Positions 17,606 to 26,141 of a DNA stretch of 34,591 bases are shown here, one piece after another (position 1 is the first letter of the stretch; each line of letters begins with the position of its first letter). This DNA is from Gracilibacter sp. BRH_c7a (GTDB lineage: Bacteria; Bacillota; Desulfitobacteriia; Desulfitobacteriales; Syntrophobotulaceae): assembly GCA_001516055.1 (NCBI GenBank), contig LOEZ01000014.1:1-34591 (forward strand), written 5' to 3'. The notes below the pieces were generated by a model. The model worked only from the letters and a program-made list of their open reading frames with translations. It made no database searches and was not told where the DNA came from. Both the position numbers and the translations under genes were made by a program.

Positions 17606-18652
17606 ATGTTAAAGGATGTTTCCCCTGAAGAACTGTTTAATATTCGTGACACCGTTTATATAGATGGAAGATCAGAAGATGAATATAATGAAGGAACAAT
17701 CCCAGGAGCTCTTAATGTTCCTCTCTTCGATAATGAAGAGAGAGCTGAGATTGGAACTATATATGCCCAGGATTCCCCGCAAAATGCTTATTCAAGAGGA
17801 CTAGAGATTGCTAGCAGAAAACTTCCTGAATTATATAAACAGATAAAGGAAGTTTCTAAGAATAGACCTGTACTCGTATTTTGTTGGCGTGGTGGTATGA
17901 GAAGTAAGGCCTTGGCAACGGTTCTTGATCTCATGGGACTTTCCGTATTACGACTTAGTGGTGGTTATAAAGCTTATCGGAATCTAATACTTGATTTCTT
18001 CGCAGCGGAATTTCCTTTCCATGTTGTGGTTCTTAGAGGAAATACGGGAACAGGTAAAACTAATCTACTAAAAAAACTGAAAAGTGACGGTTATCCAGTT
18101 ATCGATTTGGAAGGACTATCGAATAATAGAGGTTCGGTATTTGGTCATATTGGTTTGGGGTTACAGCCAACTCAGAAACAGTTTGAGTCATTACTGTATA
18201 ATGAAATTCAAGGTTATCAGAATTATCCGTACCTTATTATGGAATGCGAGAGTAAAAGGATTGGCAGGGTAACCTTACCGAATACAGTTTATAGTGCTAT
18301 GCAGCAAGGAACCCAGGTTTTGTTGTATGACACATTACCTAATCGTGTAGCAAGATTAGTTCAGGAGTATGCCGCTCTTCCTGAGATAACCGATGAATTG
18401 GAAGAATCCTTGGAACGTTTAAAAAAGAGGATTGGCAAAAAAGCTGTTGAAGAGTTAATTCAACACTTAAGGGATCACAATTACGAAAAATTAACAGAGC
18501 GTCTAATACTGGAGTATTATGACAATCTCTATGGTTATCCCAATGAAGACAGTGCTGATTTTTCTTATTGTATTTCTTATTCAGATGAAGAGGACGGTTT
18601 TAAAAGAATTAAAACCTACTTGGATAGTAATTTTTCTTTAAATAATTATTGA
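17606..18652 (+). CDS. mnmH: tRNA 2-selenouridine synthase
   Basis: A 348-residue enzyme (also SelU/YbbB) that replaces sulfur with selenium at the wobble 2-thiouridine of tRNAs for Lys, Glu and Gln, using selenophosphate. The N-terminal rhodanese domain (about 1-125) carries the catalytic cysteine C93 in VFCWRGGMRSKA; the C-terminal half has a P-loop GNTGTGKT at 145-152. The YAQDSPQNAYSRGLEIASRK segment is characteristic of the family. It implies that the organism makes selenophosphate (SelD), which is not in this window. The ribosome-binding site is weak (GGAG at 17592-17595). Its position between ftsK and rodZ is not part of the usual conserved order. Confidence 0.93.
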   Translation: MLKDVSPEELFNIRDTVYIDGRSEDEYNEGTIPGALNVPLFDNEERAEIGTIYAQDSPQNAYSRGLEIASRKLPELYKQIKEVSKNRPVLVFCWRGGMRSKALATVLDLMGLSVLRLSGGYKAYRNLILDFFAAEFPFHVVVLRGNTGTGKTNLLKKLKSDGYPVIDLEGLSNNRGSVFGHIGLGLQPTQKQFESLLYNEIQGYQNYPYLIMECESKRIGRVTLPNTVYSAMQQGTQVLLYDTLPNRVARLVQEYAALPEITDELEESLERLKKRIGKKAVEELIQHLRDHNYEKLTERLILEYYDNLYGYPNEDSADFSYCISYSDEEDGFKRIKTYLDSNFSLNNY

Positions 18653-18668
18653 CAAAGGTGGTGAAAAA

Positions 18669-19421
18669 ATGGCCGGCGAAGGGGTAATTCTGAAAAAGGC
18701 CCGAGAAGAAAAGGGTTGGACTTATAGTGATGTGGAAAACAATATCAAAATCAGAGTTCGGTATCTTGAGGCTATGGAAAATGAAGACTACGAAATCTTA
18801 CCCGGTCCAATTTATACTAAAGGATTTTTAAGAAATTATTCTCGATTACTTGGACTTAATCCAGAGGAAATAGTCAATTATTATCTATCTTCAATAGATC
18901 AACATACTGAGCCGGTAGTATATGCACCATTAAAACCTATTCGTAGTACTCCTGTATGGTTTAAGCCTATTATCCTTATAGTAATGGCAGTATTCACTAT
19001 AGTGTTAGTAGTTGGTATAAGCTATTTAAGCCAAGGAGATAAAGATCCTAATGGTTCAAGTTTCACTCCTACACCGTTACCAACTGCTCCTCAAACCAGT
19101 GATCCCGGAGAAGATGGCAAAGATACAGAACAGCCTCCTGATGAGTCACCCGTTGTCTACGAAGGTCTTGTGGCTGAACTATCATTTACAGAGGATTGTT
19201 GGCTAAGGGTTAGAGTAGATGGGAATGTAGTTATTGATGGTATGAGGCGGGCAGGAGTTACAGAAACATTGCAAGGAACAAAGCTTATCGAGTTCCTTAC
19301 CGTAGGTAATGCGGGGGGACTAACAATTACCTTAAATGGTAAAGAGATTCCGCCACTCGGTGCATCGAGAGAACCAGTGTACGATTATGTTATAACTGAA
19401 GAAACTCTGGAAGATCTGTAA
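18669..19421 (+). CDS. rodZ: RodZ-like HTH/DUF4115 membrane protein
   Basis: A 250-residue protein: a cytoplasmic HTH_25/Xre-like domain (about 5-70, GWTYSDVENNIKIRVRYLEA), one membrane helix (about 97-118), a Pro/Thr/Asp-rich linker (about 125-165) and an external beta domain (DUF4115; ELSFTEDCWLRVRVDG onward). RodZ bridges the MreB cytoskeleton and the cell-wall elongation machinery; in Firmicutes it is commonly found just before pgsA/rimO. ATG 18669 has AAGGTGG upstream. The gene ends in a strong terminator, separating it from the chemoreceptor insertion that follows. Confidence 0.85.
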   Translation: MAGEGVILKKAREEKGWTYSDVENNIKIRVRYLEAMENEDYEILPGPIYTKGFLRNYSRLLGLNPEEIVNYYLSSIDQHTEPVVYAPLKPIRSTPVWFKPIILIVMAVFTIVLVVGISYLSQGDKDPNGSSFTPTPLPTAPQTSDPGEDGKDTEQPPDESPVVYEGLVAELSFTEDCWLRVRVDGNVVIDGMRRAGVTETLQGTKLIEFLTVGNAGGLTITLNGKEIPPLGASREPVYDYVITEETLEDL

Positions 19422-19442
19422 AAAACTTTACAGTAATAAGGG

Positions 19443-19476
19443 ACGTTACGAACGTTGGTTCGTAACGTTTTTTTTT
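19443..19476 (+). terminator. Terminator after rodZ
   Basis: A perfect 11-bp stem (19443-19453 with 19458-19468, core CGTTACGAAC) closes the tetraloop GTTG and is followed by nine Ts at 19468-19476. Confidence 0.93.
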
Positions 19477-19676
19477 GTTGCTTTTTTTTACATCGGTGCA
19501 CTGCAACAAAGAAAATCAGCTATATAGTTGGTTTTTTTACTTTTTAGAACGTTAAGATATATTTACAAATACTTAACTTAAAGTTAATACCTTCAAAGAT
19601 TAAGTATTATACAATTTAAATGATCATCCAAATATATTTAAAGGTTCAATAACCAAAAGGATATGGAGCATAGTAA

Positions 19677-22067
19677 ATGAGAATAGAAAAAGACAAAAAA
19701 AATAATATAGTAAACGAGATATTCAAAATACATAAGCAAACTTTTTTTAAAATGATTAAGAGTGGAAAAAGTATATTGAGGAAAATACTAAATAAAGTAA
19801 AGAGTCTCGGCAGAAACATAAAAAATACCAATATGATGAAGACGTTAATATCAGGCTTAAAAAATGGTTTTAGAAATATTTACGCAAAAATATGGATAAA
19901 TAACAAAAAGAAAAACACCGATAAAAATTCTTTTATAAAAAAATTCAATCTTTTTAGTTTATTGAACTTAAATAATTTAAAAATACAAAATAAGTTATTA
20001 TTAATGGTTTTTTTAATAGTATTAGTGCCAATAACTATTTTAAGTCTAATATTTATTAATAATGCCAGTAATAAAATAGAAAATGAAGTATTAAAAGGCA
20101 ATGAATTATATACCGTATTAACTAATGAAAGAATCAATGAGTACGTTCATACCAGAGAAATAGATGCCAAAATATTGGCCAGTTCAGAAATTATCAGTTT
20201 AGGCTTAGAAAAACTAAATAATTATGATTCCAGCCAAGAAGAGGAAAAAGAAATCCTGGATAATTTCAAAGAATTCATTGATGTTGCTTTAGTAAATCAT
20301 GACTATACAGATGTGATTATTACCAATCAATATGGAGAAGTTGCTTTCAGTAATAAATATGAAAAACTTGATATAGCACCAATAATTGCTTCCGGGGACT
20401 TTAACCGCAAGGCTATGGAAGGGGAACAGAATTGGTCTCAGATATTCAGAGATAGTTTTATAGGGGATAATATCATTGTATTAGCTACCCCCATTTATTC
20501 TAAAACAGATGATAATGAACCTATAGGCGTATTAAATATAATATTAAACCAAGGTAAAATAAACTCTATTGTTCAGAATGGAATTAATAAACTTGGTTTA
20601 ACTGGTGAATCCTATCTCATTGATTCTAAAGGGACCTTACTTACAAATACTATGAAGAATGAAAAAACCCAGCTCAAACCTTTAGAAGATTCAATTAAAA
20701 CTGAGGCTGTGGATATTTTATCAGAACCCATAAATAACGAGGAAGCTGATTATAATCAAACCAGGATCTATAAAGGATACTCAGGAAAAAACGTTATAGG
20801 AACTCTGTCCTTGGCTAAAATTGGCAATAATTTTGTAGGGCTTGTGATTGAAGTTGAAGAGGATGAAGCTTATCAAAGCATCACCGATTTAAAAAGGAGT
20901 CTTATAACTATAGTGCTGATAATAGTAATAATATCTAATTTCATAGCTTTCAATATCGCTCGGTCAATAAGCAAACCTATAAGCCAGGTGATAGGATTTG
21001 CCGATGAAATCGCTGATTATAATTTGAAAAGCTATACTTTAAAAGGAGAAAACGGAGCAGATGAAATAACAAGGAAAGATGAAGTCGGGGACTTAGAAAG
21101 AGCCATAACAAAAATCGGCGATAACTTAATAAGTGTTATAAAAGAGGTTGAAAAATCTGCCAGGGAAATAACGATGTCTTCTCAAGAACTAAAGACGAAT
21201 TCACTCCAATCTTCAGCGGCATTAGACCAGGTAGCAAATACCATAAGTGAAATAAGTGAAAGATCCTTTGAACAAGCTGAAAATGCTAGAGAAAGCTCAG
21301 AAAAATCCAAGGAACTAAGTGATATCATTTCACAGGATATTATGGACTTACAAGAGATGACCAATGCGACTAATGAAGTAATACATCTGGTTGATTCAGG
21401 CTTAGCGGTGATTGATATCCTGTCTAAAATAGCAATAGAATCCAGCGAAGCAAATAAGGAAGTACACTCAAATATAATCAAAGTAAGTGAGAGTTCAAAA
21501 AAAATTGAGAAAGCTAGCAAACTAATTACCAATATAGCTGATAGTACTAATTTACTTGCATTAAATGCTGCTATAGAAGCTGCAAGAGCAGGGGAGCATG
21601 GTAGAGGATTTGCCGTAGTAGCAGACGAGATAAGAAAGCTATCTACTCAATCAAAAGAAACAACAAAGATTATAGATGCAATAGTTAAGGACCTGCATAA
21701 AGATAATATTGAAGTATTACAAACTATGGAGAACCTGATTAAAATATATAAGGAACAGGAAGATAGTGTTGATTCAACAAAAGAAAAATATATAGAGATT
21801 GCGAAGGCAATTAAATCAGCAGAAGAAAAAGTAGATACCTTGAACAAATCCAGTTTAAATATAGATGGTATGAGATTAGAAGTAGAAGAACGGATTATTA
21901 GATTAGCAGCCATGACTCAAGAAAACTCTGCCAGCACAAAGGAAGTATCTGAATCTATGGAGGAACAGGCTGCTTCAGTAGAAGAAATAACCAGTGCCAG
22001 TAAAAGCTTAGATGAATTAGCGCAGCATCTCCACCTGCTCGTGGGTCGATTTAAAATTAACATATAA
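19677..22067 (+). CDS. Methyl-accepting chemotaxis protein with Cache sensor and basic N-terminal extension
   Basis: A 796-residue chemoreceptor. A first membrane helix (about 106-128) and a second (about 407-427) bracket an external region of about 280 residues that looks like a double-Cache ligand sensor ([17 protein letters not shown] and [15 protein letters not shown] are typical PAS/Cache strands). HAMP follows (about 428-485), then the MA signalling domain with [20 protein letters not shown] near 620-640. Unusually, about 105 Lys/Asn/Ile-rich residues precede the first helix; relatives normally start within about 15 residues of it. In-frame internal Met codons exist but lack good ribosome-binding sites, while ATG 19677 has GGAG 8 bases upstream. 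It lies directly upstream of the phosphate operon, whose regulatory box overlaps its last codons. Confidence 0.93.
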   Translation: MRIEKDKKNNIVNEIFKIHKQTFFKMIKSGKSILRKILNKVKSLGRNIKNTNMMKTLISGLKNGFRNIYAKIWINNKKKNTDKNSFIKKFNLFSLLNLNNLKIQNKLLLMVFLIVLVPITILSLIFINNASNKIENEVLKGNELYTVLTNERINEYVHTREIDAKILASSEIISLGLEKLNNYDSSQEEEKEILDNFKEFIDVALVNHDYTDVIITNQYGEVAFSNKYEKLDIAPIIASGDFNRKAMEGEQNWSQIFRDSFIGDNIIVLATPIYSKTDDNEPIGVLNIILNQGKINSIVQNGINKLGLTGESYLIDSKGTLLTNTMKNEKTQLKPLEDSIKTEAVDILSEPINNEEADYNQTRIYKGYSGKNVIGTLSLAKIGNNFVGLVIEVEEDEAYQSITDLKRSLITIVLIIVIISNFIAFNIARSISKPISQVIGFADEIADYNLKSYTLKGENGADEITRKDEVGDLERAITKIGDNLISVIKEVEKSAREITMSSQELKTNSLQSSAALDQVANTISEISERSFEQAENARESSEKSKELSDIISQDIMDLQEMTNATNEVIHLVDSGLAVIDILSKIAIESSEANKEVHSNIIKVSESSKKIEKASKLITNIADSTNLLALNAAIEAARAGEHGRGFAVVADEIRKLSTQSKETTKIIDAIVKDLHKDNIEVLQTMENLIKIYKEQEDSVDSTKEKYIEIAKAIKSAEEKVDTLNKSSLNIDGMRLEVEERIIRLAAMTQENSASTKEVSESMEEQAASVEEITSASKSLDELAQHLHLLVGRFKINI

Positions 22068-22107
22068 GTTTACAAGCTCTTCAATAATACTTAACATATC
22101 CATAACA
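22057..22107 (+). promoter_or_regulatory. PhoP-type box upstream of pstS
   Basis: Five TT(A/T)ACA-like hexamers lie on the same strand: TTAACA 22057, TTTACA 22069, TTCAAT 22080, TTAACA 22091 and ATAACA 22102. The last four start exactly 11 bases apart. This matches the Bacillus PhoP box (TTAACA-like repeats with about 5-base spacers). It ends about 20 bases upstream of the TATAAT at 22128-22133, where activator boxes replace the -35 element. The first repeat overlaps the stop codon region of the chemoreceptor. Confidence 0.75.
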
Positions 22108-22127
22108 CAAAGGCCTGTATCGTTAAG

Positions 22128-22133
22128 TATAAT
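22128..22133 (+). promoter_or_regulatory. pstS promoter -10 element
   Basis: A perfect TATAAT with no recognisable -35 hexamer at the expected place (ACACAA at 22105-22110), as at activator-dependent promoters. The PhoP-type repeats immediately upstream would supply activation. A second pair, TTGTCA 22139-22144 and TAAAAT 22163-22168, is less likely because its transcript would start within the ribosome-binding site. Confidence 0.6.
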
Positions 22134-22187
22134 AAGAATTGTCAAAAAGACACATAATACTGTAAAATTATGAGGAGGATTTACCAA

Positions 22188-23180
22188 ATGTTTAAAAGGG
22201 TGCTTGTATTATTACTAGTTCTAAGTTTAGCAGTTACTATGGCAGCTTGTGGCCAACAGCCACAGACACCAGCGGACCCAAATGTTGAAGAACCAAAAGT
22301 AGAAGAACTCAGCGGTACTGTAATTGTTGATGGATCTGGTACAGTTTATCCTTTAATGGCTCATATTGCAGAAGAGTACATGACTAATGAACAGCCTAAA
22401 GTAAGTGTTCAAGTAGGTCGTGCTGGTTCCAGCGCTGGTTTCAAAAAGTTCATTCCAGGTGAAACAGACTTTTCAGATGCTTCAAGAAAAATTAAAGACA
22501 CAGAAATAGCTGCTCTTGAAGAACAAGGATTAAAGTTCGGCGAAGATATTTTAGAATTCAAACTGGCTCTTGATGGATTGACAATGGTAATCAACAAAGA
22601 TAATGACTGGGCCAAGGAAATGACCAAAGACGAAATCGTGAATATGTATCTGTCAGGAAAATATAATGCAGATGACAAAGTTCTTTGGTCAGATATCAGA
22701 TCTGAATGGCCTAATGAAGAAATCAAATTCTATGGACCAAACGAAAACCACGGAACTTATGAGTTCTTCTTTGAAACAATTTTGGACGAGCAGGAAATGG
22801 TTAAAACAGCTAGCCTACAGCAAGAGTACTCTACCCTGGTTGACTTAGTTTCCAAAGATAAAAATGCCATTGCCTACTTTGGATTTGGATACTATGTAAG
22901 CAATCAAGATAAGCTTCAAGCAGTAGCGGTTGATTTTGGTAATGGTCCAGTTGAACCTACTCTGAAAACAATCGGAGAAGACCTCCCTTATGCTGGGTTT
23001 ACCCGTCCAGTATTCACTTATCTGAATGTCGCACATGCTAAGGAGAAACCAGAAATATTAGATTATGCAAAGTATGTCGTATCAGACCAAGGTGCTGAAA
23101 GATTAGCAGGAGAAAACGGATTTGCACCTTTCCCATCATCAGTTTACGAAGGTTATCTTCAACAATTAAATGCAATTTAA
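22188..23180 (+). CDS. pstS: Phosphate ABC transporter, substrate-binding lipoprotein
   Basis: A 330-residue phosphate-binding lipoprotein that delivers phosphate to PstCA. The signal peptide ends in TMAAC, giving a lipidated cysteine at about 21. The mature domain has GSGTVYPLM near 47, GRAGSSAGFKKF near 80-91 and SDASRKIKDTE, the phosphate-binding loops of PstS, and GPNENHGTYEFFFE further on. The start is ATG 22188 with GAGGAGG 9 bases upstream; an earlier ATG at 22170 overlaps that ribosome-binding site. First gene of pstSCAB, preceded by a PhoP-type box, so phosphate-starvation control is expected. Confidence 0.95.
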   Translation: MFKRVLVLLLVLSLAVTMAACGQQPQTPADPNVEEPKVEELSGTVIVDGSGTVYPLMAHIAEEYMTNEQPKVSVQVGRAGSSAGFKKFIPGETDFSDASRKIKDTEIAALEEQGLKFGEDILEFKLALDGLTMVINKDNDWAKEMTKDEIVNMYLSGKYNADDKVLWSDIRSEWPNEEIKFYGPNENHGTYEFFFETILDEQEMVKTASLQQEYSTLVDLVSKDKNAIAYFGFGYYVSNQDKLQAVAVDFGNGPVEPTLKTIGEDLPYAGFTRPVFTYLNVAHAKEKPEILDYAKYVVSDQGAERLAGENGFAPFPSSVYEGYLQQLNAI

Positions 23181-23208
23181 TAAATCTCAATTAAAATAAT
23201 AGTTTGAC

Positions 23209-23263
23209 TTTAAGGTGAGAAGACTACAATACTTCTCATCTTAAAGTTGTTTTAAAGATGAGC
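23209..23263 (+). promoter_or_regulatory. Alternative hairpins between pstS and pstC
   Basis: Hairpin A is a 15-bp stem with one G-U pair (23209-23223 with 23233-23247), followed by TTGTTTT. Hairpin B uses part of the same 3' arm (CTCATCTT 23236-23243) with AAGATGAG 23256-23263. The two cannot form together. Hairpin A looks like a leaky terminator or 3' stabiliser that raises pstS output over pstCAB; hairpin B could counter it. Pairings are seen; function is inferred. Confidence 0.55.
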
Positions 23264-23300
23264 GACTGATCAAATATATTTTCAGGACGGAGAGAGTTTG

Positions 23301-24221
23301 ATGAGTGAAAGTAATCATGTCAGGGATATAATCAGAAATAATATAAAACACAGAAAAAATCGATTAGAAATCATTATGCCTAAGTTTTTTTTGATAGCAG
23401 GCTCAATCTCAATATTAACAACCATTGGCATTGTTTTGACTTTGCTAATTGATGCCTATCACTTTTTTGAACAAGTACCTATAAGAGAGATTTTCAGTAC
23501 AGAGTTAGCCCCCTTAGCTGTTAACCCTTCTTTTGGAATCTTACCCTTAATTAATGGGACTATTATTACTTCGTTGATAGCGATGTGTGTAGCAGTTCCG
23601 ATAGGATTAACTGCTGCGATGTATTTAAGTGAATTCGCTTCAGATAACACGAGAAAAACCATAAAACCTGTTATGGAGGTTTTAGCAGGTATTCCTACAA
23701 TAGTTTATGGTTTTTTTGCTTATTCTTTCGTCACTCCACTGCTAATGAATCTAATACCTACTTTAGAAGCTAAAAATGCTCTAAGCCCAGGGATAGTTAT
23801 GGGTATTATGATTATTCCCCTTGTTACATCCTTATCTGAAGATGCCATGAGTTCTGTTCCTAATGACATGAGGGAAGGTGCACTTGCACTTGGCTCAACA
23901 AGATTGGAAGTTACTTTAAAAGTTGTGATTCCAGCTGCGATTTCCGGTATTATTGCTTCTTTTGTTTTAGCTATTTCCCGGGCAATTGGAGAAACAATGA
24001 TTGTGACGATTGCCAGCGGGAGTTCAAAAAATTTCACATTCGATATAACACAATCCATGCAGACAATGACAGCCTATATAGTTGAATTTACAAGTGGCGA
24101 TGCAGGGATAGGAACAGGGTATTATAGTTTATATGCTGTAGGTTTAATATTATTTATTTTTACCCTTGTAATGAATTTGCTGGCACGATACATCTCTCGT
24201 AAGTATAGGGAGGAATACTAA
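23301..24221 (+). CDS. pstC: Phosphate ABC transporter permease PstC
   Basis: A 306-residue inner-membrane permease forming the phosphate channel with PstA. There are six predicted helices, the first near 28-50, and the EAA-type cytoplasmic loop reads [39 protein letters not shown] is the PstC signature. ATG 23301 has GGAGAG 6 bases upstream; a TTG directly before it (23298) is less well spaced. pstA starts two bases after its stop, so translation is probably coupled. Confidence 0.95.
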   Translation: MSESNHVRDIIRNNIKHRKNRLEIIMPKFFLIAGSISILTTIGIVLTLLIDAYHFFEQVPIREIFSTELAPLAVNPSFGILPLINGTIITSLIAMCVAVPIGLTAAMYLSEFASDNTRKTIKPVMEVLAGIPTIVYGFFAYSFVTPLLMNLIPTLEAKNALSPGIVMGIMIIPLVTSLSEDAMSSVPNDMREGALALGSTRLEVTLKVVIPAAISGIIASFVLAISRAIGETMIVTIASGSSKNFTFDITQSMQTMTAYIVEFTSGDAGIGTGYYSLYAVGLILFIFTLVMNLLARYISRKYREEY

Positions 24222-24223
24222 TC

Positions 24224-25174
24224 ATGAATCATCATAATAACTCAGATAATAATGAGAAAAATATTGGGTTGAATAATGAAGGTAAGTTAAAAACCTTTTT
24301 AAATAAAGAGATTACTAATAAAAGGATGGATAATCGTATTCTTCTAGATAAAGTTGGAAGAAAACTGTTTTCTTTATCTATTCTATTTGCTTTAACAGTA
24401 TTAGCAATATTATTTTACCGAATAGGGGCACAAAGTATCGGATGGTTAGACCTGCAATTTTTAACAAGTAATCTATCCATCTTTCCGGAAAAAGCTGGAA
24501 TATATGGTGTTATAATCGGATCATTTTTACTAATGGCAGTAGTCATACCTGTAACTCTGATATTAGGAATATCGACAGCTATATATCTGGAAGAATATGC
24601 AAACAAAGGGCGATTCCAATCATTTATCAATGTCAATATTTCTAATTTAGCAGGTGTACCTTCGGTTATCTTTGGATTACTCGGATTAACGGTTTTCGGA
24701 AGGTTGCTCAACTTGGGTTCCAGTATACTTGCAGGCGGATTAACACTATCTTTATTAGTATTGCCTATTGTTGTTGTAGCAGGTCAAGAAGCAATCAGAG
24801 CAGTACCTGGCTTTTTGAGAGATGGAGCATATGCTATGGGAGCAACGAAGTGGACTACAGTAAGAACGGTTGTTTTACCATCTGCCTTACCAGGGATTTT
24901 GACTGGATCAATTTTAGCTATTTCAAGAGCGATTGGAGAAACAGCACCTCTTGTTGTTCTTGGTATACCAGCTTTGATCCTTAGAGTACCTCATAGTATA
25001 ATGTCTGATTTTACTGCTCTACCCATTCAGATTTATTATTGGACACTTGATACAGTTCTTACTCCAGAGTATGCAAATCTGGCCGCAGCTACGATAGTGG
25101 TATTGCTGGTGTTATTATTTTTATTAAATTCAGTAGCAATTGTAATAAGAAACAAGTATCAAAGACGATATTAA
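24224..25174 (+). CDS. pstA: Phosphate ABC transporter permease PstA
   Basis: A 316-residue permease partner of PstC. Six helices begin near residue 48; the EAA loop is [20 protein letters not shown], and [19 protein letters not shown] is the PstA signature. A hydrophilic Asn/Lys-rich tail of about 45 residues (starting [13 protein letters not shown]) precedes the first helix, longer than in many relatives. The ribosome-binding site GGGAGGA lies within the end of pstC. Confidence 0.95.
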   Translation: MNHHNNSDNNEKNIGLNNEGKLKTFLNKEITNKRMDNRILLDKVGRKLFSLSILFALTVLAILFYRIGAQSIGWLDLQFLTSNLSIFPEKAGIYGVIIGSFLLMAVVIPVTLILGISTAIYLEEYANKGRFQSFINVNISNLAGVPSVIFGLLGLTVFGRLLNLGSSILAGGLTLSLLVLPIVVVAGQEAIRAVPGFLRDGAYAMGATKWTTVRTVVLPSALPGILTGSILAISRAIGETAPLVVLGIPALILRVPHSIMSDFTALPIQIYYWTLDTVLTPEYANLAAATIVVLLVLLFLLNSVAIVIRNKYQRRY

Positions 25175-25196
25175 TATGGAGAGGAATGCTTTGTTA

Positions 25197-25982
25197 ATGT
25201 TAAACGAAAAAAATAATAATCATCAAAATAACGTTGTATATGACGTTAAAAACTTAAATCTCTGGTATGGTGATGTCCGCGCACTTAAGGACATAAAACT
25301 TACAATAAGAGAAAATCAAGTTACTGCGATTATCGGACCTTCAGGATGTGGTAAATCAACTTTTATTAAGACATTAAATCGTATGGTGGATAATATTCCT
25401 AGTGTAAGAACATCAGGAGAGGTCCTTTATTATGGGACAAATATTTTTAGCAATGGCATCAGGGTAGAGGAGCTAAGAACTTCAGTGGGCATGGTTTTTC
25501 AAAAACCGAATCCATTTCCCAAATCCATTTATGAAAATGTTGTCTATGGTCCAAAGATACATGGAATTAAGGATAAAAAAGAATTATTTGAAATTACTGA
25601 AAGAAGTCTTAGGAGTGCTTCTTTATGGGAAGAGGTTAAAGACCGGTTACATGCCAATGCCTATGGACTTTCAGGTGGTCAGCAACAAAGACTTTGTATT
25701 GCCAGATCCCTCGCGATTCAACCGGAAGTTCTATTGATGGATGAACCGACCTCTGCATTGGATCCAATTGCTACGACTAAGATTGAAGAATTAATTAATG
25801 AGCTGAAAAAATATTATACAATTGTTATAGTTACTCATAATATGCAGCAAGCAGCTAGGATCTCAGATATCACATCTTTCTTCTTAAATGGTGAAGTAAT
25901 AGAAACTGATGAAACTCAAAAAATATTTACGAATCCAAATGATAAGAAAACAGAAGACTATATTACAGGTAAATTCGGTTGA
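25197..25982 (+). CDS. pstB: Phosphate ABC transporter ATPase PstB
   Basis: This is the cytoplasmic ATPase of the phosphate importer (about 261 residues). Walker [10 protein letters not shown] is at 47-55, with the Q-loop [12 protein letters not shown] signature [16 protein letters not shown], Walker [14 protein letters not shown] and the switch His in VTHNMQQA. The start is uncertain: ATG 25197 and TTG 25191 both sit downstream of GAGGA (25181-25185), while ATG 25176 has no ribosome-binding site. The operon ends at a terminator 38 bases later; phoU, which commonly follows pstB, is missing here. Confidence 0.94.
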   Translation: MLNEKNNNHQNNVVYDVKNLNLWYGDVRALKDIKLTIRENQVTAIIGPSGCGKSTFIKTLNRMVDNIPSVRTSGEVLYYGTNIFSNGIRVEELRTSVGMVFQKPNPFPKSIYENVVYGPKIHGIKDKKELFEITERSLRSASLWEEVKDRLHANAYGLSGGQQQRLCIARSLAIQPEVLLMDEPTSALDPIATTKIEELINELKKYYTIVIVTHNMQQAARISDITSFFLNGEVIETDETQKIFTNPNDKKTEDYITGKFG

Positions 25983-26020
25983 TTCTATGTTCACATTCAG
26001 TTAGATTGATAGATACTACT

Positions 26021-26049
26021 ACTGAAGTACCTCGTACTTCAGTTTTTTA
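26021..26049 (+). terminator. Terminator of the pst operon
   Basis: A perfect 10-bp stem ACTGAAGTAC/GTACTTCAGT (26021-26030 with 26034-26043) with a CTC loop runs into six Ts at 26043-26048. Confidence 0.92.
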
Positions 26050-26066
26050 TCATAAAAAACTTCATT

Positions 26067-26096
26067 TTGACACTTGGGGAAAAATTGGTATATACT
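26067..26096 (+). promoter_or_regulatory. Promoter of rimO-pgsA
   Basis: TTGACA at 26067-26072 and TATACT at 26091-26096 are separated by 18 bases (TATATA at 26089-26094 gives 16). This is a strong vegetative promoter about 45 bases before the rimO start, right after the pst terminator. Confidence 0.75.
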
Positions 26097-26141
26097 GAAG
26101 TGAAATAACACTTAACTTTGATTATTAAACAGAGGTGCAAG

